From assembly GCA_035476635.1 (NCBI GenBank), contig DATILI010000168.1, forward strand, positions 163,596 to 227,595: 64,000 bases of DNA, given 5' to 3'. Of this stretch, positions 1 to 8,029 are shown one piece after another. Under the pieces are notes generated by a model, which saw only the letters and a program-made list of their open reading frames with translations, searched no databases and was not told the origin of the DNA. Both the position numbers and the translations under genes were made by a program. Numbering within the stretch: the first letter of the stretch is position 1; each line of letters opens with the position of its first letter. The DNA is from DATILI01 sp035476635 (GTDB taxonomy: Bacteria; Pseudomonadota; Gammaproteobacteria; Burkholderiales; Burkholderiaceae_C).

Positions 1-844
1 AAAGGACAGCGGCGCTTCCACTCTGCGCATGAAGAACGGCGCCATCAGCAACCTCACATTCTCCGGCACCGAAGACCTCGGCGGCGGCAACAGCGCGTTC
101 TTCACGCTGAGCTCCCGCCTGAATCCCGACAACGGAACGATCAACGCCGGCTTCAACGCCGCCCCGGGCACCTTCTGGACACAGAACTCATTTGTCGGCA
201 TCGGTGGTGACTTCGGCTCAATCAAGTTGGGCCGCCAGTTCTCCGGTGCACTGATGCCGCAAATCCTGGCCGATCCCTGGTTCTGGGACAACACCACCGG
301 CGCCTTCATGATCGGCACCGGCGGCGTCTCCACGGTGTGGCTCAACAACGCGGTGACCTATTCGATCTCGAAGTCCGGCTTCACGTTCAATGCGCAGGTC
401 GCCGACAAGGCGGACAATCTCGGCTGGTCCGGCACCGCCAACAAGACGCCCTATTCGACATCGTTGGGCTACAACCAAGGCCCGCTCGGCCTGTGGGTTG
501 GCTACGAGAAGCCCGCCGATGGCATCTCGAAGTGGACGACGGCTTTCGCATCCTACGACTTCGGTGCGCTCACGGTGCGAGGCAACATCAACGGCGGGAC
601 CAACTACCTGGGCCAGTCCGTCAGGAGCTGGTTGGCGTCCTCCACGATTCCCGTGGGTAGGGACAACGTGCGCGTGAGCTATGGCCAGTGGAAGGTCGCC
701 GGCGTGGATCAGTCGAACAAGTTGGCGGCTGGCTACTACCACACGCTGTCCAAGCGCACCAGCATCTACGCCAACTATGGCTATGACTCGAAGGTGGCGG
801 CCTCCAAGTCCGCGTTCGAGCTGGGCGTCCAGCACACGTTCTAA
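1..844 (+). CDS. Gram-negative general porin, C-terminal part (cut by window edge)
   Basis: This is an outer-membrane trimeric beta-barrel porin of the Burkholderiales general-diffusion family. The reading frame is open from base 2, so the signal peptide and first strands lie outside the window; about 280 residues are visible. Near the visible N-terminus is the family signature GTEDLGGG, and the protein ends in FELGVQHTF, whose terminal Phe is the usual outer-membrane insertion signal. Alternating hydrophobic and polar residues fit beta strands throughout. It probably supplies passive uptake for nearby catabolic genes, which is inference. The family assignment is firm; the substrate is unknown. 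Confidence 0.93.
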   Translation, partial: KDSGASTLRMKNGAISNLTFSGTEDLGGGNSAFFTLSSRLNPDNGTINAGFNAAPGTFWTQNSFVGIGGDFGSIKLGRQFSGALMPQILADPWFWDNTTGAFMIGTGGVSTVWLNNAVTYSISKSGFTFNAQVADKADNLGWSGTANKTPYSTSLGYNQGPLGLWVGYEKPADGISKWTTAFASYDFGALTVRGNINGGTNYLGQSVRSWLASSTIPVGRDNVRVSYGQWKVAGVDQSNKLAAGYYHTLSKRTSIYANYGYDSKVAASKSAFELGVQHTF

Positions 845-860
845 GCCAAGTTGAATGCGT

Positions 861-881
861 CGCCCGGTCTTGACCCGGGCG
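861..881. terminator. Terminator-like hairpin between convergent genes
   Basis: A perfect 7-bp inverted repeat, CGCCCGG and CCGGGCG, surrounds a 7-base loop. It lies 16 bases after the porin stop and 24 bases before the end of the convergent oxidoreductase gene. There is no clear T-run on either side, so intrinsic termination is plausible but not certain. Confidence 0.4.
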
Positions 882-905
882 GCGTTGCTGGGCCTTCTTC
901 CGGCC

Positions 906-1949
906 TCAGAAACCTCGTTCGTAGGGGCCTGTGGCCCTCGCATAGGTCGGTATGGGCAACTCCACGGTCACATTGGCGCGCTGCGCCGCCTGGATGACCC
1001 AGAACGGATTGCGCAGCAGCTCGCGGCCCAGGAACACCACATCGGCGGCACCGCTGGCGAGGATCGACTCGACATGGTCGGGCGACGTGATCGAGCCCAT
1101 GGCGCCCACGGGCAGTCCGGCCTCGCTCTTGAGCGCCTCGGCGTACTTGAGGTGGTAGCCGGGGTACACCTTCCCGGTGTAGCCAGGCACGATGTTGCCA
1201 GAAGAGACTTCCAGCAATTCCACACCGGTCGCCTTCAGCTGCTTGCCGAGCCACACTGCTTCCTCGAGCGTCACGCCACCTTGGATGAGATCGGTGGCCG
1301 TCACGCGCACCATCAGGGGCTTGCCCGAGGGCCATGCCGCGCGCACCGCGCGGGTCACCTCCAGCACGAAGCGGGCACGGTTCTCCAGGCTGCCACCCCA
1401 GCGGTCGGTGCGATGGTTGGCCACCGGCGCCAGAAACTCGTGCATCAGATAACCATGCGCGGCATGCAGCTCGATGCAGTCGAAGCCTGCGCGGTCGGCG
1501 CGCAATGCTGCAGCTGCATAGGCGTCGATGAGTCCGGTGATCTCCGTGTCTGACAGGGCGCGCGGCGTCTTGTGCTGATCGTCGTAGGCGATGGCAGAGG
1601 GTGCGACGATCTCACCATCAAGCACCGCCTTGCGGCCGGCATGGGCCAACTGCACGCAGGCCTTGGCATTGACGCTGTGCGCGAAGGCCGGCAGGCGCGA
1701 TAGCGCCTCGATCTGCCCGTCATGCCAAAGACCCAGGTCCTTGTGGCTGATGCGCCCTTGGGGATCCACCGCCATCACCTCCGTGACGACCATGCTGACG
1801 CCACCGATCAGGCGCGCGCCGTAGTGGGCAAAGTGAAGGTCGGTGAACAAACCATCGTCGCCGGCCATGTACATCAGCATGGGCGACATGACGACACGGT
1901 TTTTCAGGCGCATGTCGCGCATTTGGAAGTGGGTAAAGATGACGCTCAT
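906..1949 (-). CDS. NADH:flavin oxidoreductase / old yellow enzyme family (YqjM-like)
   Basis: This 347-residue protein is a single-domain FMN TIM-barrel ene-reductase. It starts MSVIFTHF, then KNRVVMSPMLMYMA, which is the FMN phosphate/isoalloxazine strand of the family. The middle contains ELHAAHGYLMHEFLAP and NHRTDRWGGSLENRARF, the hallmark substrate and flavin segments, and the C-terminal part has FLGRELLRNPF. The start at 1949 is chosen because a GGAGA ribosome site lies just upstream and because the extra 33 residues of the longer frame look non-coding. It is divergent from the molybdopterin enzyme across about 160 bp. The natural substrate, probably an enone or enoate, cannot be read from the sequence. 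Confidence 0.93.
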   Translation of the reverse strand: MSVIFTHFQMRDMRLKNRVVMSPMLMYMAGDDGLFTDLHFAHYGARLIGGVSMVVTEVMAVDPQGRISHKDLGLWHDGQIEALSRLPAFAHSVNAKACVQLAHAGRKAVLDGEIVAPSAIAYDDQHKTPRALSDTEITGLIDAYAAAALRADRAGFDCIELHAAHGYLMHEFLAPVANHRTDRWGGSLENRARFVLEVTRAVRAAWPSGKPLMVRVTATDLIQGGVTLEEAVWLGKQLKATGVELLEVSSGNIVPGYTGKVYPGYHLKYAEALKSEAGLPVGAMGSITSPDHVESILASGAADVVFLGRELLRNPFWVIQAAQRANVTVELPIPTYARATGPYERGF

Positions 1950-2111
1950 GCGGTCTCCAGTGCGGAAGCTGTGCGACTGATTCCGCTCGCCGCACCTCGG
2001 ACTGCACTTTAAGACGCGCAGACCTCGAACGGAACGAGGCTGGCGCACCCAGGCAATGACCAGGCGCGCCGAACACAGACAATTGGCGAGGGGTCGCTAG
2101 AGTGAAGTGCC

Positions 2112-4418
2112 ATGAACCATGTAGCCCGAACAGTCTGCGATCCCAACTGCAACGCGAAACCGCGCTGCGGCATTGACGCCGTCGTCGTCGACAAGAAGAT
2201 CGTGTCCATCCGCGCGGCCGAGTTTCCCGATCGGACCGGCCTGAAGAGCCGCATCTGCACGATGGGCATGTCGCGTCTCGAGTACCAGTACCACCCGGAC
2301 CGCCTGCGCCGTCCTCTTCGCCGCGTTGGCCGCAGGGGTGAGGGGCAATGGGAAGAAATCAGCTGGGAAGAGGCGATCGACCTTTTCGTGGAAAAGCAGA
2401 AATCCGTCGCCGCGCGGTATGGCAGCCGATCCGTGCTCTTCTCGCAGTATTCCGGCGCCAGCGGGGTGCTGGCGAAGGGATCCGGAACCCGATACGCCGC
2501 CTTGACGGGCGCTTCCATGACGTCGCTGGCTGCCGGCGGATTCGACTTTGGCCTGCCGAAAGGGCTGCACTACACCTTCGGCTTCGAGCCTTCATCGTAC
2601 TGGTCGACCAACGGGCATGGCTTCGAGGATGCGGTCAACTCGGAGATCATTCTGATCTGGGGCGGCAATCCGGTCGTGACCCGCAGCGTGGACTATCCGC
2701 CGCTGAAAGAGGCGCGGCGACGCGGGACCCGGCTGGTTTGCATCGATCCGACACGAAGTGCGACATCCGACATCTGCGACAGCTGGATTACCCTCAGGCC
2801 CGGGACGGACGGTGCGTTGGCACTGGCCCTGCTCAACCAGATCATCGAGACAGACAAGATCGACAAGGGCTTTCTGCTGCAACATACGAATTCGCCGTTT
2901 CTCGTGCGCCTGGACAGCGGAGCGCTGCTGCGTGCGGCCGACCAGAGCGCGCAGGGTGGCGACGAATACATGTCGTGGTGCTCGCATCGGAATGGTCCTT
3001 CACCGATCGGTTCGTCGCAAACGCCGGTGCTTGCCGTCCGGCAGAAGGTCATGCTGGCGAATGGACAGGAAGTCGAAGTGGCTTCGGCCTTCGAGCTCCT
3101 TCGCGCACTCGCTGCGCAATACACGCCTGAGTTCGCGTCGGGGATCACCGACGTGCCCGCGGACACGATCCGGGCGCTCGCGGCGGACTTCGCGCAGGCC
3201 AGGCCTGCCGCCATCCGGGCCGGGTACGGTATCGACCGCTACTATTACAGCGACCTCACGATTCGCGCGATCGGCGCTTTGGCGATCGTGACCGGCAATA
3301 TCGGAAAGCCCGGCGGCGGTGTGACGATCAACGGCGGCGACAAGGTGGCGCCCCTTCGTGCCCGCGGCTTCTACAGTCCCGACGGCAAGAAGCCGCACCG
3401 GGTCTTCAGCATCATGGAAGCCGACGCCGCGGTCACCCGGGGCACGCCGTACCCGGTCAAGATGGAGTGCATCGCATTCGGCAACCCCTTCAACCAGGGC
3501 AAGCCGAACCGCCGAAAGGTGCTCAGCGAGTATGTCGACGCGCTGGACTTCATCGTCGTCATCGACCACTTCATGACGGATACGGCCCGATACGCCGATC
3601 TCGTATTGCCCGCCTGCACGATATTCGAACGCACCGACATCATCGTCGACCGCTTCGTGCATTTGCAGCAGCCCGCCGTGCCGCCGGAACACGAGGCGAA
3701 GTCCGACTTCGAGATCTTCTGTCTGCTGGGCAAGCGCGCGGGGTACGGTGAGCATTTCTCCAAGTCGCCGCAGGAGTACATCGACGAGATGCTGAAGGCG
3801 AGCCCCGAACTCGGCGCGGCTTCCTACGAGCTGCTGGCGAAGGAAAAGGTTCTTTCGCCCTGGCAGGAAAACGCGCCCCATGTCAGCTTTGCGGACCTTC
3901 GATTTGCGACACCGTCGGGCCGAATCGAACTCTACTGCGAGCAATTGCTCCCGTACGCGGCTGAGCTGCCCTGCTACAAGGAGCCCATCGAGGCAACGCC
4001 CAGGAATCCGCTGTTCAAGGACTATCCGCTTGTCTTTCTCTCCCCGCACAGCCGATCGCGCATCCATTCGACGTTCGCGAACATGAAGACGATACGGCGC
4101 GAGCCCGAGCCTGTCGTACGCGTGAACCCGAAAGATGCGGAAGAGCGCCGTATCGTCGATGGGGACGTCGTCGAGATCGTCAACGAAAGGGGGCATCTGA
4201 AGATTCGCTGCTCCTTCGACGACAGGGTCCGTCCCGGCTGCGTGATCGTCGAGGAAGGGTATTGGGCGAGCGAGTTTCTCGATGGCGACATGTATTCGCT
4301 TTGCCACGACCACTTCAATCCGACCGGGCTCACGTATGTCCAGAACGATGTGCTGGTTCAGATGAAAAGAGCCGATTCGATGTCCGGCATGCCCGCCGCG
4401 CGGGCGACTCCTACCTGA
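2112..4418 (+). CDS. Molybdopterin-dependent oxidoreductase (DMSO reductase superfamily)
   Basis: This 768-residue catalytic subunit binds bis-molybdopterin guanine dinucleotide and a [4Fe-4S] cluster. Cluster Cys residues are visible at 9, 13, 19 and 49, a wider spacing than the common CxxCxxxC pattern. The body has typical cofactor segments such as IWGGNPVVTRS and CIDPTRSATSD, and the C-terminal quarter is the dinucleotide-binding barrel (SPHSRSRIHSTFANM, then HFNPTG near the end). There is no Tat or Sec leader, so the enzyme should be cytoplasmic. No iron-sulfur or membrane subunit is adjacent, which recalls stand-alone members such as acetylene hydratase or transhydroxylase, but the reaction is unknown. 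It converges with the VOC gene, with the two stop codons six bases apart. Confidence 0.9.
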   Translation: MNHVARTVCDPNCNAKPRCGIDAVVVDKKIVSIRAAEFPDRTGLKSRICTMGMSRLEYQYHPDRLRRPLRRVGRRGEGQWEEISWEEAIDLFVEKQKSVAARYGSRSVLFSQYSGASGVLAKGSGTRYAALTGASMTSLAAGGFDFGLPKGLHYTFGFEPSSYWSTNGHGFEDAVNSEIILIWGGNPVVTRSVDYPPLKEARRRGTRLVCIDPTRSATSDICDSWITLRPGTDGALALALLNQIIETDKIDKGFLLQHTNSPFLVRLDSGALLRAADQSAQGGDEYMSWCSHRNGPSPIGSSQTPVLAVRQKVMLANGQEVEVASAFELLRALAAQYTPEFASGITDVPADTIRALAADFAQARPAAIRAGYGIDRYYYSDLTIRAIGALAIVTGNIGKPGGGVTINGGDKVAPLRARGFYSPDGKKPHRVFSIMEADAAVTRGTPYPVKMECIAFGNPFNQGKPNRRKVLSEYVDALDFIVVIDHFMTDTARYADLVLPACTIFERTDIIVDRFVHLQQPAVPPEHEAKSDFEIFCLLGKRAGYGEHFSKSPQEYIDEMLKASPELGAASYELLAKEKVLSPWQENAPHVSFADLRFATPSGRIELYCEQLLPYAAELPCYKEPIEATPRNPLFKDYPLVFLSPHSRSRIHSTFANMKTIRREPEPVVRVNPKDAEERRIVDGDVVEIVNERGHLKIRCSFDDRVRPGCVIVEEGYWASEFLDGDMYSLCHDHFNPTGLTYVQNDVLVQMKRADSMSGMPAARATPT

Positions 4419-4424
4419 CCGTGC

Positions 4425-4961
4425 TCACTTGGCGCCCGTTCGCCGGACAGGATCCCTGCCGTCCCACCCAATGGACGCCTGGCGCACTTGCTCGAAGTAT
4501 TCCGCCTTGCCACCCGTGTTGTCGGAAATCTCGATCATGAGGCTGGGTACGTCGGGGTGGATGAAGTAGGCGAAAGGCCCGCGGTCGGCGGTCATCCGGC
4601 CCGCATGGCCTTCAATGAACCCTTGCGCCGTCAGGTGATGCTGGAACTCCTGGTAGCGGTCCATCGTCCAGTAGGCGACGTGCTGCGCGCACTCACCGTT
4701 CCGTACAAGCGTTTCGAGATAGAGCGAAGGCGCGTCATTGATCTGCTGGATCAGCTCGATCTGGACATCTCCGGAGTTCGCGAGCGCCATAGAAATGATC
4801 GGGACCCCCGATGCCTGGCCCCGGTAACGGAACTCGATCGGCACCAGGTTTTCGCTGTAGAACCACGGCCCGACGCCGGCGGCGATCCAGCTCGCCATGG
4901 CCTTCTCTATGTCTTTCACGATATAGCCGACCTGCCGAACAGGACCCAGCAACTTACTCAT
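4425..4961 (-). CDS. VOC (glyoxalase/bleomycin resistance) family protein
   Basis: This 178-residue protein has the vicinal-oxygen-chelate fold pattern, with paired beta-alpha-beta-beta-beta modules. It begins KLLGPVRQVGYIVKDIEKAM, as do Glyoxalase_4-type proteins, continues with VQIELIQQ, and has a C-terminal half with QHVAYWT, FAYFIHPDVPSLMIEI. Candidate metal ligands are in GYIV/IELIQ and the second-module HVAYW and MIEI segments. The ATG at 4961 overlaps the end of the upstream gene by eight bases, so the two are translationally coupled. It is the last gene of a four-gene operon headed by an isochorismatase-type hydrolase. Its reaction, possibly an isomerase, epimerase or dioxygenase, is not determinable. 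Confidence 0.85.
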   Translation of the reverse strand: MSKLLGPVRQVGYIVKDIEKAMASWIAAGVGPWFYSENLVPIEFRYRGQASGVPIISMALANSGDVQIELIQQINDAPSLYLETLVRNGECAQHVAYWTMDRYQEFQHHLTAQGFIEGHAGRMTADRGPFAYFIHPDVPSLMIEISDNTGGKAEYFEQVRQASIGWDGRDPVRRTGAK

Positions 4962-5511
4962 GGATGGCTCCTTCTGCGTTCTCGAACTCGCGGCGCCTGG
5001 CATCCGAAGTCGCATTGCGCTGGCCGAGCTGCGCAAGGAACCGCGGGCTCGCCTCGACCCGGGGCCAGCCCCGGACGCGTTCGAAAAGCGCGAACACCGC
5101 GTCGATGATGTGCCGCCGGGGACGGCCGTCGGCGTCATAGGGACAATTCAACGTCACGGAAAACAGCCCGTCCGGTCGATAAGGATTGCCACAATCGCCC
5201 GAACCCAGGAACCACACGGTGTAGTTGATCCGCCCCTTCTGGCACGACACCGGCTCGGCGTCGAACAGAATCTGGCGAACGGCCGACAGATCCGGGTGGC
5301 AGTGATGGTCCTCGAAGGCGCCGATCTGCCAGCTGCGGTGATCGCCCTCGCCATACAGGGAAAGGCGCTCGGTCAGGCGGTCGGTCTTGAACTCGACCAG
5401 GAACCCGCGTCGGAACACCACGAACGAAGCATCGGGCAGCATCAATGCCGCATGCAGGGCCGCAGCCACGGTATCAGGGGGGGACTCTGCCGTCCCATTC
5501 AGGTACTTCAT
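4954..5511 (-). CDS. Protein of unknown function with HHxHxDL motif (B member of a homologous pair)
   Basis: I do not recognise this 185-residue protein. It has no signal peptide or membrane segment. Residues 69-75 read HHCHPDL and are followed by a strand-rich stretch ending GLFSVTLNCPY. The gene directly upstream has HHVHMDL at the equivalent place, followed by a similar FGLGFSV segment, so the two look like distant paralogues, perhaps forming a heterodimer. The clustered His, Asp and Cys residues suggest a metal site, which is inference. The start at 5511 overlaps the upstream stop in an ATGA arrangement and its own end overlaps the VOC start. Confidence 0.8.
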   Translation of the reverse strand: MKYLNGTAESPPDTVAAALHAALMLPDASFVVFRRGFLVEFKTDRLTERLSLYGEGDHRSWQIGAFEDHHCHPDLSAVRQILFDAEPVSCQKGRINYTVWFLGSGDCGNPYRPDGLFSVTLNCPYDADGRPRRHIIDAVFALFERVRGWPRVEASPRFLAQLGQRNATSDARRREFENAEGAIHE

Positions 5512-6125
5512 GATGTGTTCTCCACGGGGTCAATGATCAGCCGGGCCAGGTCCGCGGCGCAGCGGCAATCCCCTGTGTCACGCCCCAGAGCGACTCGGAC
5601 GATGTCAGTCCAGCCGAAGTCCTCACCGTTCGGCACGGCGCTGGGCCCATCGATAGCGGCGAACGACACCAGTTTCGAATAGGCTGCATGGTGACTTCTG
5701 AAACGGGAGAAGTAGCGCATCACCGCTTCGCTGGCCAATCCATTCCGGTAAGGCCGTCGCACACTGAAGCCAAGCCCGAAGTTCTGCCTGGGGTCCGCGC
5801 CAGCCTCATGCAGGCGCAGTTCGAAGGAAGGCCTGAATCCAAAGCATACGCTCGGAGCCACGAGGTAAGTCACTTGTGTAAGTCGTCCCAGGTCCATGTG
5901 GACGTGGTGTCCTTCGCCATCCAGCAGCAGATCCCGCAAACCGGCGAACCGCCCCTCGTATCGCTCGGGAGTGAGGATGGGCGGCGAGCGCGGAACGATT
6001 TCCATCACCGCGCCGTTTTCCCAGCGCCCGGCGAGAATGAGAAGCTCAGGCTCCGCCAGCCAATCCCGAACGATCTGTTCGACGTCCGCCACGCGGCCGA
6101 GGTCGATTCCCGCGAGAGCTGTCAT
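5508..6125 (-). CDS. Protein of unknown function with HHxHxDL motif (A member of a homologous pair)
   Basis: This unrecognised protein is 205 residues from the ATG at 6125. A TTG at 6158 would add 11 residues but overlaps the upstream gene by 20 bases, so the ATG is preferred with moderate confidence. Residues 73-79 read HHVHMDL, followed by a hydrophobic strand (TQVTYLVAPSVCFGF) and SFELRLHEAG. The pattern matches the next gene downstream, which shows HHCHPDL. No signal peptide or membrane helix is seen. It lies between the isochorismatase-fold hydrolase and its own paralogue, with only an ATGA overlap, so the products probably act together. Confidence 0.78.
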   Translation of the reverse strand: MTALAGIDLGRVADVEQIVRDWLAEPELLILAGRWENGAVMEIVPRSPPILTPERYEGRFAGLRDLLLDGEGHHVHMDLGRLTQVTYLVAPSVCFGFRPSFELRLHEAGADPRQNFGLGFSVRRPYRNGLASEAVMRYFSRFRSHHAAYSKLVSFAAIDGPSAVPNGEDFGWTDIVRVALGRDTGDCRCAADLARLIIDPVENTS

Positions 6126-6138
6126 CGCGGCGTCCAGT

Positions 6139-6831
6139 TCACCGTGACCGGTTTCCAAGGATCACGGAAAGGACCTTGTCAGTGGTCATGATGTCGGCAT
6201 AGACCGGAGACAGGTTGTTCAGCGTCCCGTTGTGCTCGGCGTCGGTGATCGTCGCCGTTCCATCGGCCACGAAGATCGTCTTGTAATTCAACTGGCAGGC
6301 ATCACGCGCCGTGCTTTCGCAGCAGCTGTTGGTAAGGGTACCGGTGATGATCAGGGTGTCGATGCCGCGCCGGTCGAGGATTTTCTTGAGGTCGCAGGTG
6401 CCGGGCGTGAAGGCCGAGAAACGGGTCTTGTCCACCACCACATCTTCCTGCGCGACATCCAAGAGCGGCCACAGCGCATGCTCATGCGAGCCCGGCGGGA
6501 AGGTTTCACGCAGGCCCTTGCTGAAGCTATTGCCCAAGGCTGACTGATACCAATTCGGCCAGACCTGGGGCTCGTCGGCGCGGTAGGTCCAACGCGTGTG
6601 GGCGACCATGCCACCGGCGGCACGGAGTGCGCGGCTGATTGCGTTGACGTTGGACACGATCTCGCGCGCCACCGGCACCTCCAGCAGGGCCCCTTCTTCC
6701 ATGAAACCGTTCTGCAGATCGATGACGACGTGGCACGTCGTCCGCGGGTCGATGGTTTCAAACGCCCACTTGCCGCCGCGATTGGCAACAGTGCGTTCGA
6801 GCACCTCGGGAATGATTTGGATTGAATGCAT
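6139..6831 (-). CDS. Isochorismatase-fold cysteine hydrolase
   Basis: This 230-residue enzyme belongs to the isochorismatase/nicotinamidase superfamily, which hydrolyses amide or vinyl-ether bonds through a Cys-Asp-Lys triad. The triad can be read as Asp38 in VVIDLQNGF, Lys135 in VVDKTRFSAF and Cys170 in TLTNSCCESTARDA. The ATG at 6831 has a GGAG site ten bases upstream. It heads the four-gene leftward operon and is divergent from an AraC regulator. Since the neighbouring nitrile hydratase operon should produce an amide and holds no amidase, an amidase role for this protein is attractive but is inference. The true substrate is unknown. Confidence 0.92.
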   Translation of the reverse strand: MHSIQIIPEVLERTVANRGGKWAFETIDPRTTCHVVIDLQNGFMEEGALLEVPVAREIVSNVNAISRALRAAGGMVAHTRWTYRADEPQVWPNWYQSALGNSFSKGLRETFPPGSHEHALWPLLDVAQEDVVVDKTRFSAFTPGTCDLKKILDRRGIDTLIITGTLTNSCCESTARDACQLNYKTIFVADGTATITDAEHNGTLNNLSPVYADIMTTDKVLSVILGNRSR

Positions 6832-6892
6832 ACTCTTGCTCCGGTGTTAACTCACGTCAAATCATGGTAGGCAAGAACCCGGACGTGCTCTT

Positions 6893-6926
6893 GACTGCCA
6901 GCGCCGCCTTATGGACTGGCCACGCC
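6893..6926. promoter_or_regulatory. 21-bp-spaced direct repeats, candidate AraC-family operator
   Basis: GACTGCCAGCGCC at 6893-6905 and GACTGGCCACGCC at 6914-6926 are two 13-bp direct repeats whose starts are exactly 21 bp apart, the spacing of tandem half-sites used by AraC-type dimers. An equivalent pair, with the same period, sits in front of the paralogous AraC gene at 19143. The pair lies about 60 bases upstream of the hydrolase start, a suitable place for activating the leftward promoter. The operator function is inference. Confidence 0.6.
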
Positions 6927-7009
6927 ACCACCCACAGAAGTGCGGGAAAGCACCAAGTCCCAGCTCTCGCGCTTCACCGTACGCTAGCCCCTACTGCGAA
7001 AGTTCGCTC

Positions 7010-7025
7010 TGGCACGCTTGATGCT
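7010..7025 (+). promoter_or_regulatory. Sigma-54-like -24/-12 element before AraC gene
   Basis: TGGCACGCTTGATGCT matches the sigma-54 consensus TGGCAYRN4YTGCW except at one position, with GG and GC separated by ten bases. It lies 32 bases before the AraC start. The paralogous AraC gene has TGGCATGCTTAATGCT in the same place. AraC regulators are rarely sigma-54 dependent, so this remains a candidate only. Confidence 0.35.
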
Positions 7026-7057
7026 TGCCGACTTCTTTCCATTGCGGAATTGTTGCC

Positions 7058-7996
7058 ATGACCACGATTGCCGAAATACCTGTCCAGCCGCACTGCCCGC
7101 TCAGCTTGCCGGAGTGGCAAGACGTGGTTTGCCGCACCTATGTCTCGGTTTCGTGCGACCTGGGGGCCGGTGAACCATTCGAGGCGTGGCTGAAGGCCCG
7201 CACGTTCGGGGTGACCACGCTCAGTCATGTCGGATCCACCCCGATTCGCTATTCCCGCACCGCCAAGGAAGTGCGGTACGCGCCCTCGGAAGACGTCCAG
7301 CTGATGCTGGTGCGCGAAGGCCAGTTCATCGTTTCTCAGGGTGACCGTTGTTGCCGGCTCGAGGCCGGCGATATGACCTTGTACGACGCGACGCGGCCGT
7401 TCGAATTGGAGTTCCCCGAGCGCTACAGTGCGCTCAATCTGAAATTCTCACGCAATCAGCTGATCGAACGGCTGCCCGCGGCCACCGACATGACCGCGTT
7501 GGCACTCCGCGGGAACACCCGGCTCGCATCGTTGGTGGCATCCATGATCCGCGAATGCGAGCTGCTTCCCGACGATGACGCGCCGCATGTCATGCGCTTG
7601 TCGGCTTCGCTATTAGACGTGGTGGCTGTCGCGTTCGAATCCGCGTTTTCTCAAATGGCCCCGGCGCCATCGCGCCGCCAGGCCTTGTTGCGCCAGGTGC
7701 AGCAGACCATTCGCGAGCACCTGGCCGACGCCGAGTTCGATATGCAGGAGGTTTGCCGGCGTCACGGCATCGCTCTTCGTACCCTCAACCGGCTTTTTGC
7801 GTCGGAGGGCACAACCGCAAGCCGCTGGCTGTGGCAACAGCGGTTGGAGAGCAGCCGCCGTGCTTTGGTGGATGGGCTGGCACGCAATGTCACGGAAGCG
7901 GCGTATGGGGCAGGTTTCACCGACCTCTCACACTTCAGTCGGTCGTTCCGCCAAGCCTTTGGCGTGCTGCCGAGCACACTGCAGCGCTCTCACTGA
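7058..7996 (+). CDS. AraC family transcriptional regulator (paralogue A)
   Basis: This 312-residue regulator has an N-terminal AraC-binding-like domain (about 1-190) and a C-terminal double helix-turn-helix (about 210-312) with the family signature AAYGAGFTDLSHFSRSFRQAFG. The start at 7058 (MTTIAEIP) is supported by the paralogue at 19143, which begins MTTIADIP and aligns along its full length with roughly four fifths identity by eye. It is divergent from the isochorismatase operon and converges with the ureohydrolase gene. It probably activates one or both adjacent operons; the ligand is unknown. The ribosome site is weak. Confidence 0.94.
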   Translation: MTTIAEIPVQPHCPLSLPEWQDVVCRTYVSVSCDLGAGEPFEAWLKARTFGVTTLSHVGSTPIRYSRTAKEVRYAPSEDVQLMLVREGQFIVSQGDRCCRLEAGDMTLYDATRPFELEFPERYSALNLKFSRNQLIERLPAATDMTALALRGNTRLASLVASMIRECELLPDDDAPHVMRLSASLLDVVAVAFESAFSQMAPAPSRRQALLRQVQQTIREHLADAEFDMQEVCRRHGIALRTLNRLFASEGTTASRWLWQQRLESSRRALVDGLARNVTEAAYGAGFTDLSHFSRSFRQAFGVLPSTLQRSH

Positions 7997-8029
7997 AAGC
8001 CGTCATACGCCGAGAAGGCGCGCGCTTGT

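Noticed and set aside
218..943. Long open frame antisense to the porin
   Set aside because: It is a GC-rich shadow frame of the porin, with Arg/Gly/Ala-biased composition, no ribosome site and no family-like motifs.
3000..4313. 437-codon open frame antisense to the molybdopterin gene
   Set aside because: The opposite strand encodes a well-supported oxidoreductase; the antisense translation has no domain pattern and reflects third-position GC bias.
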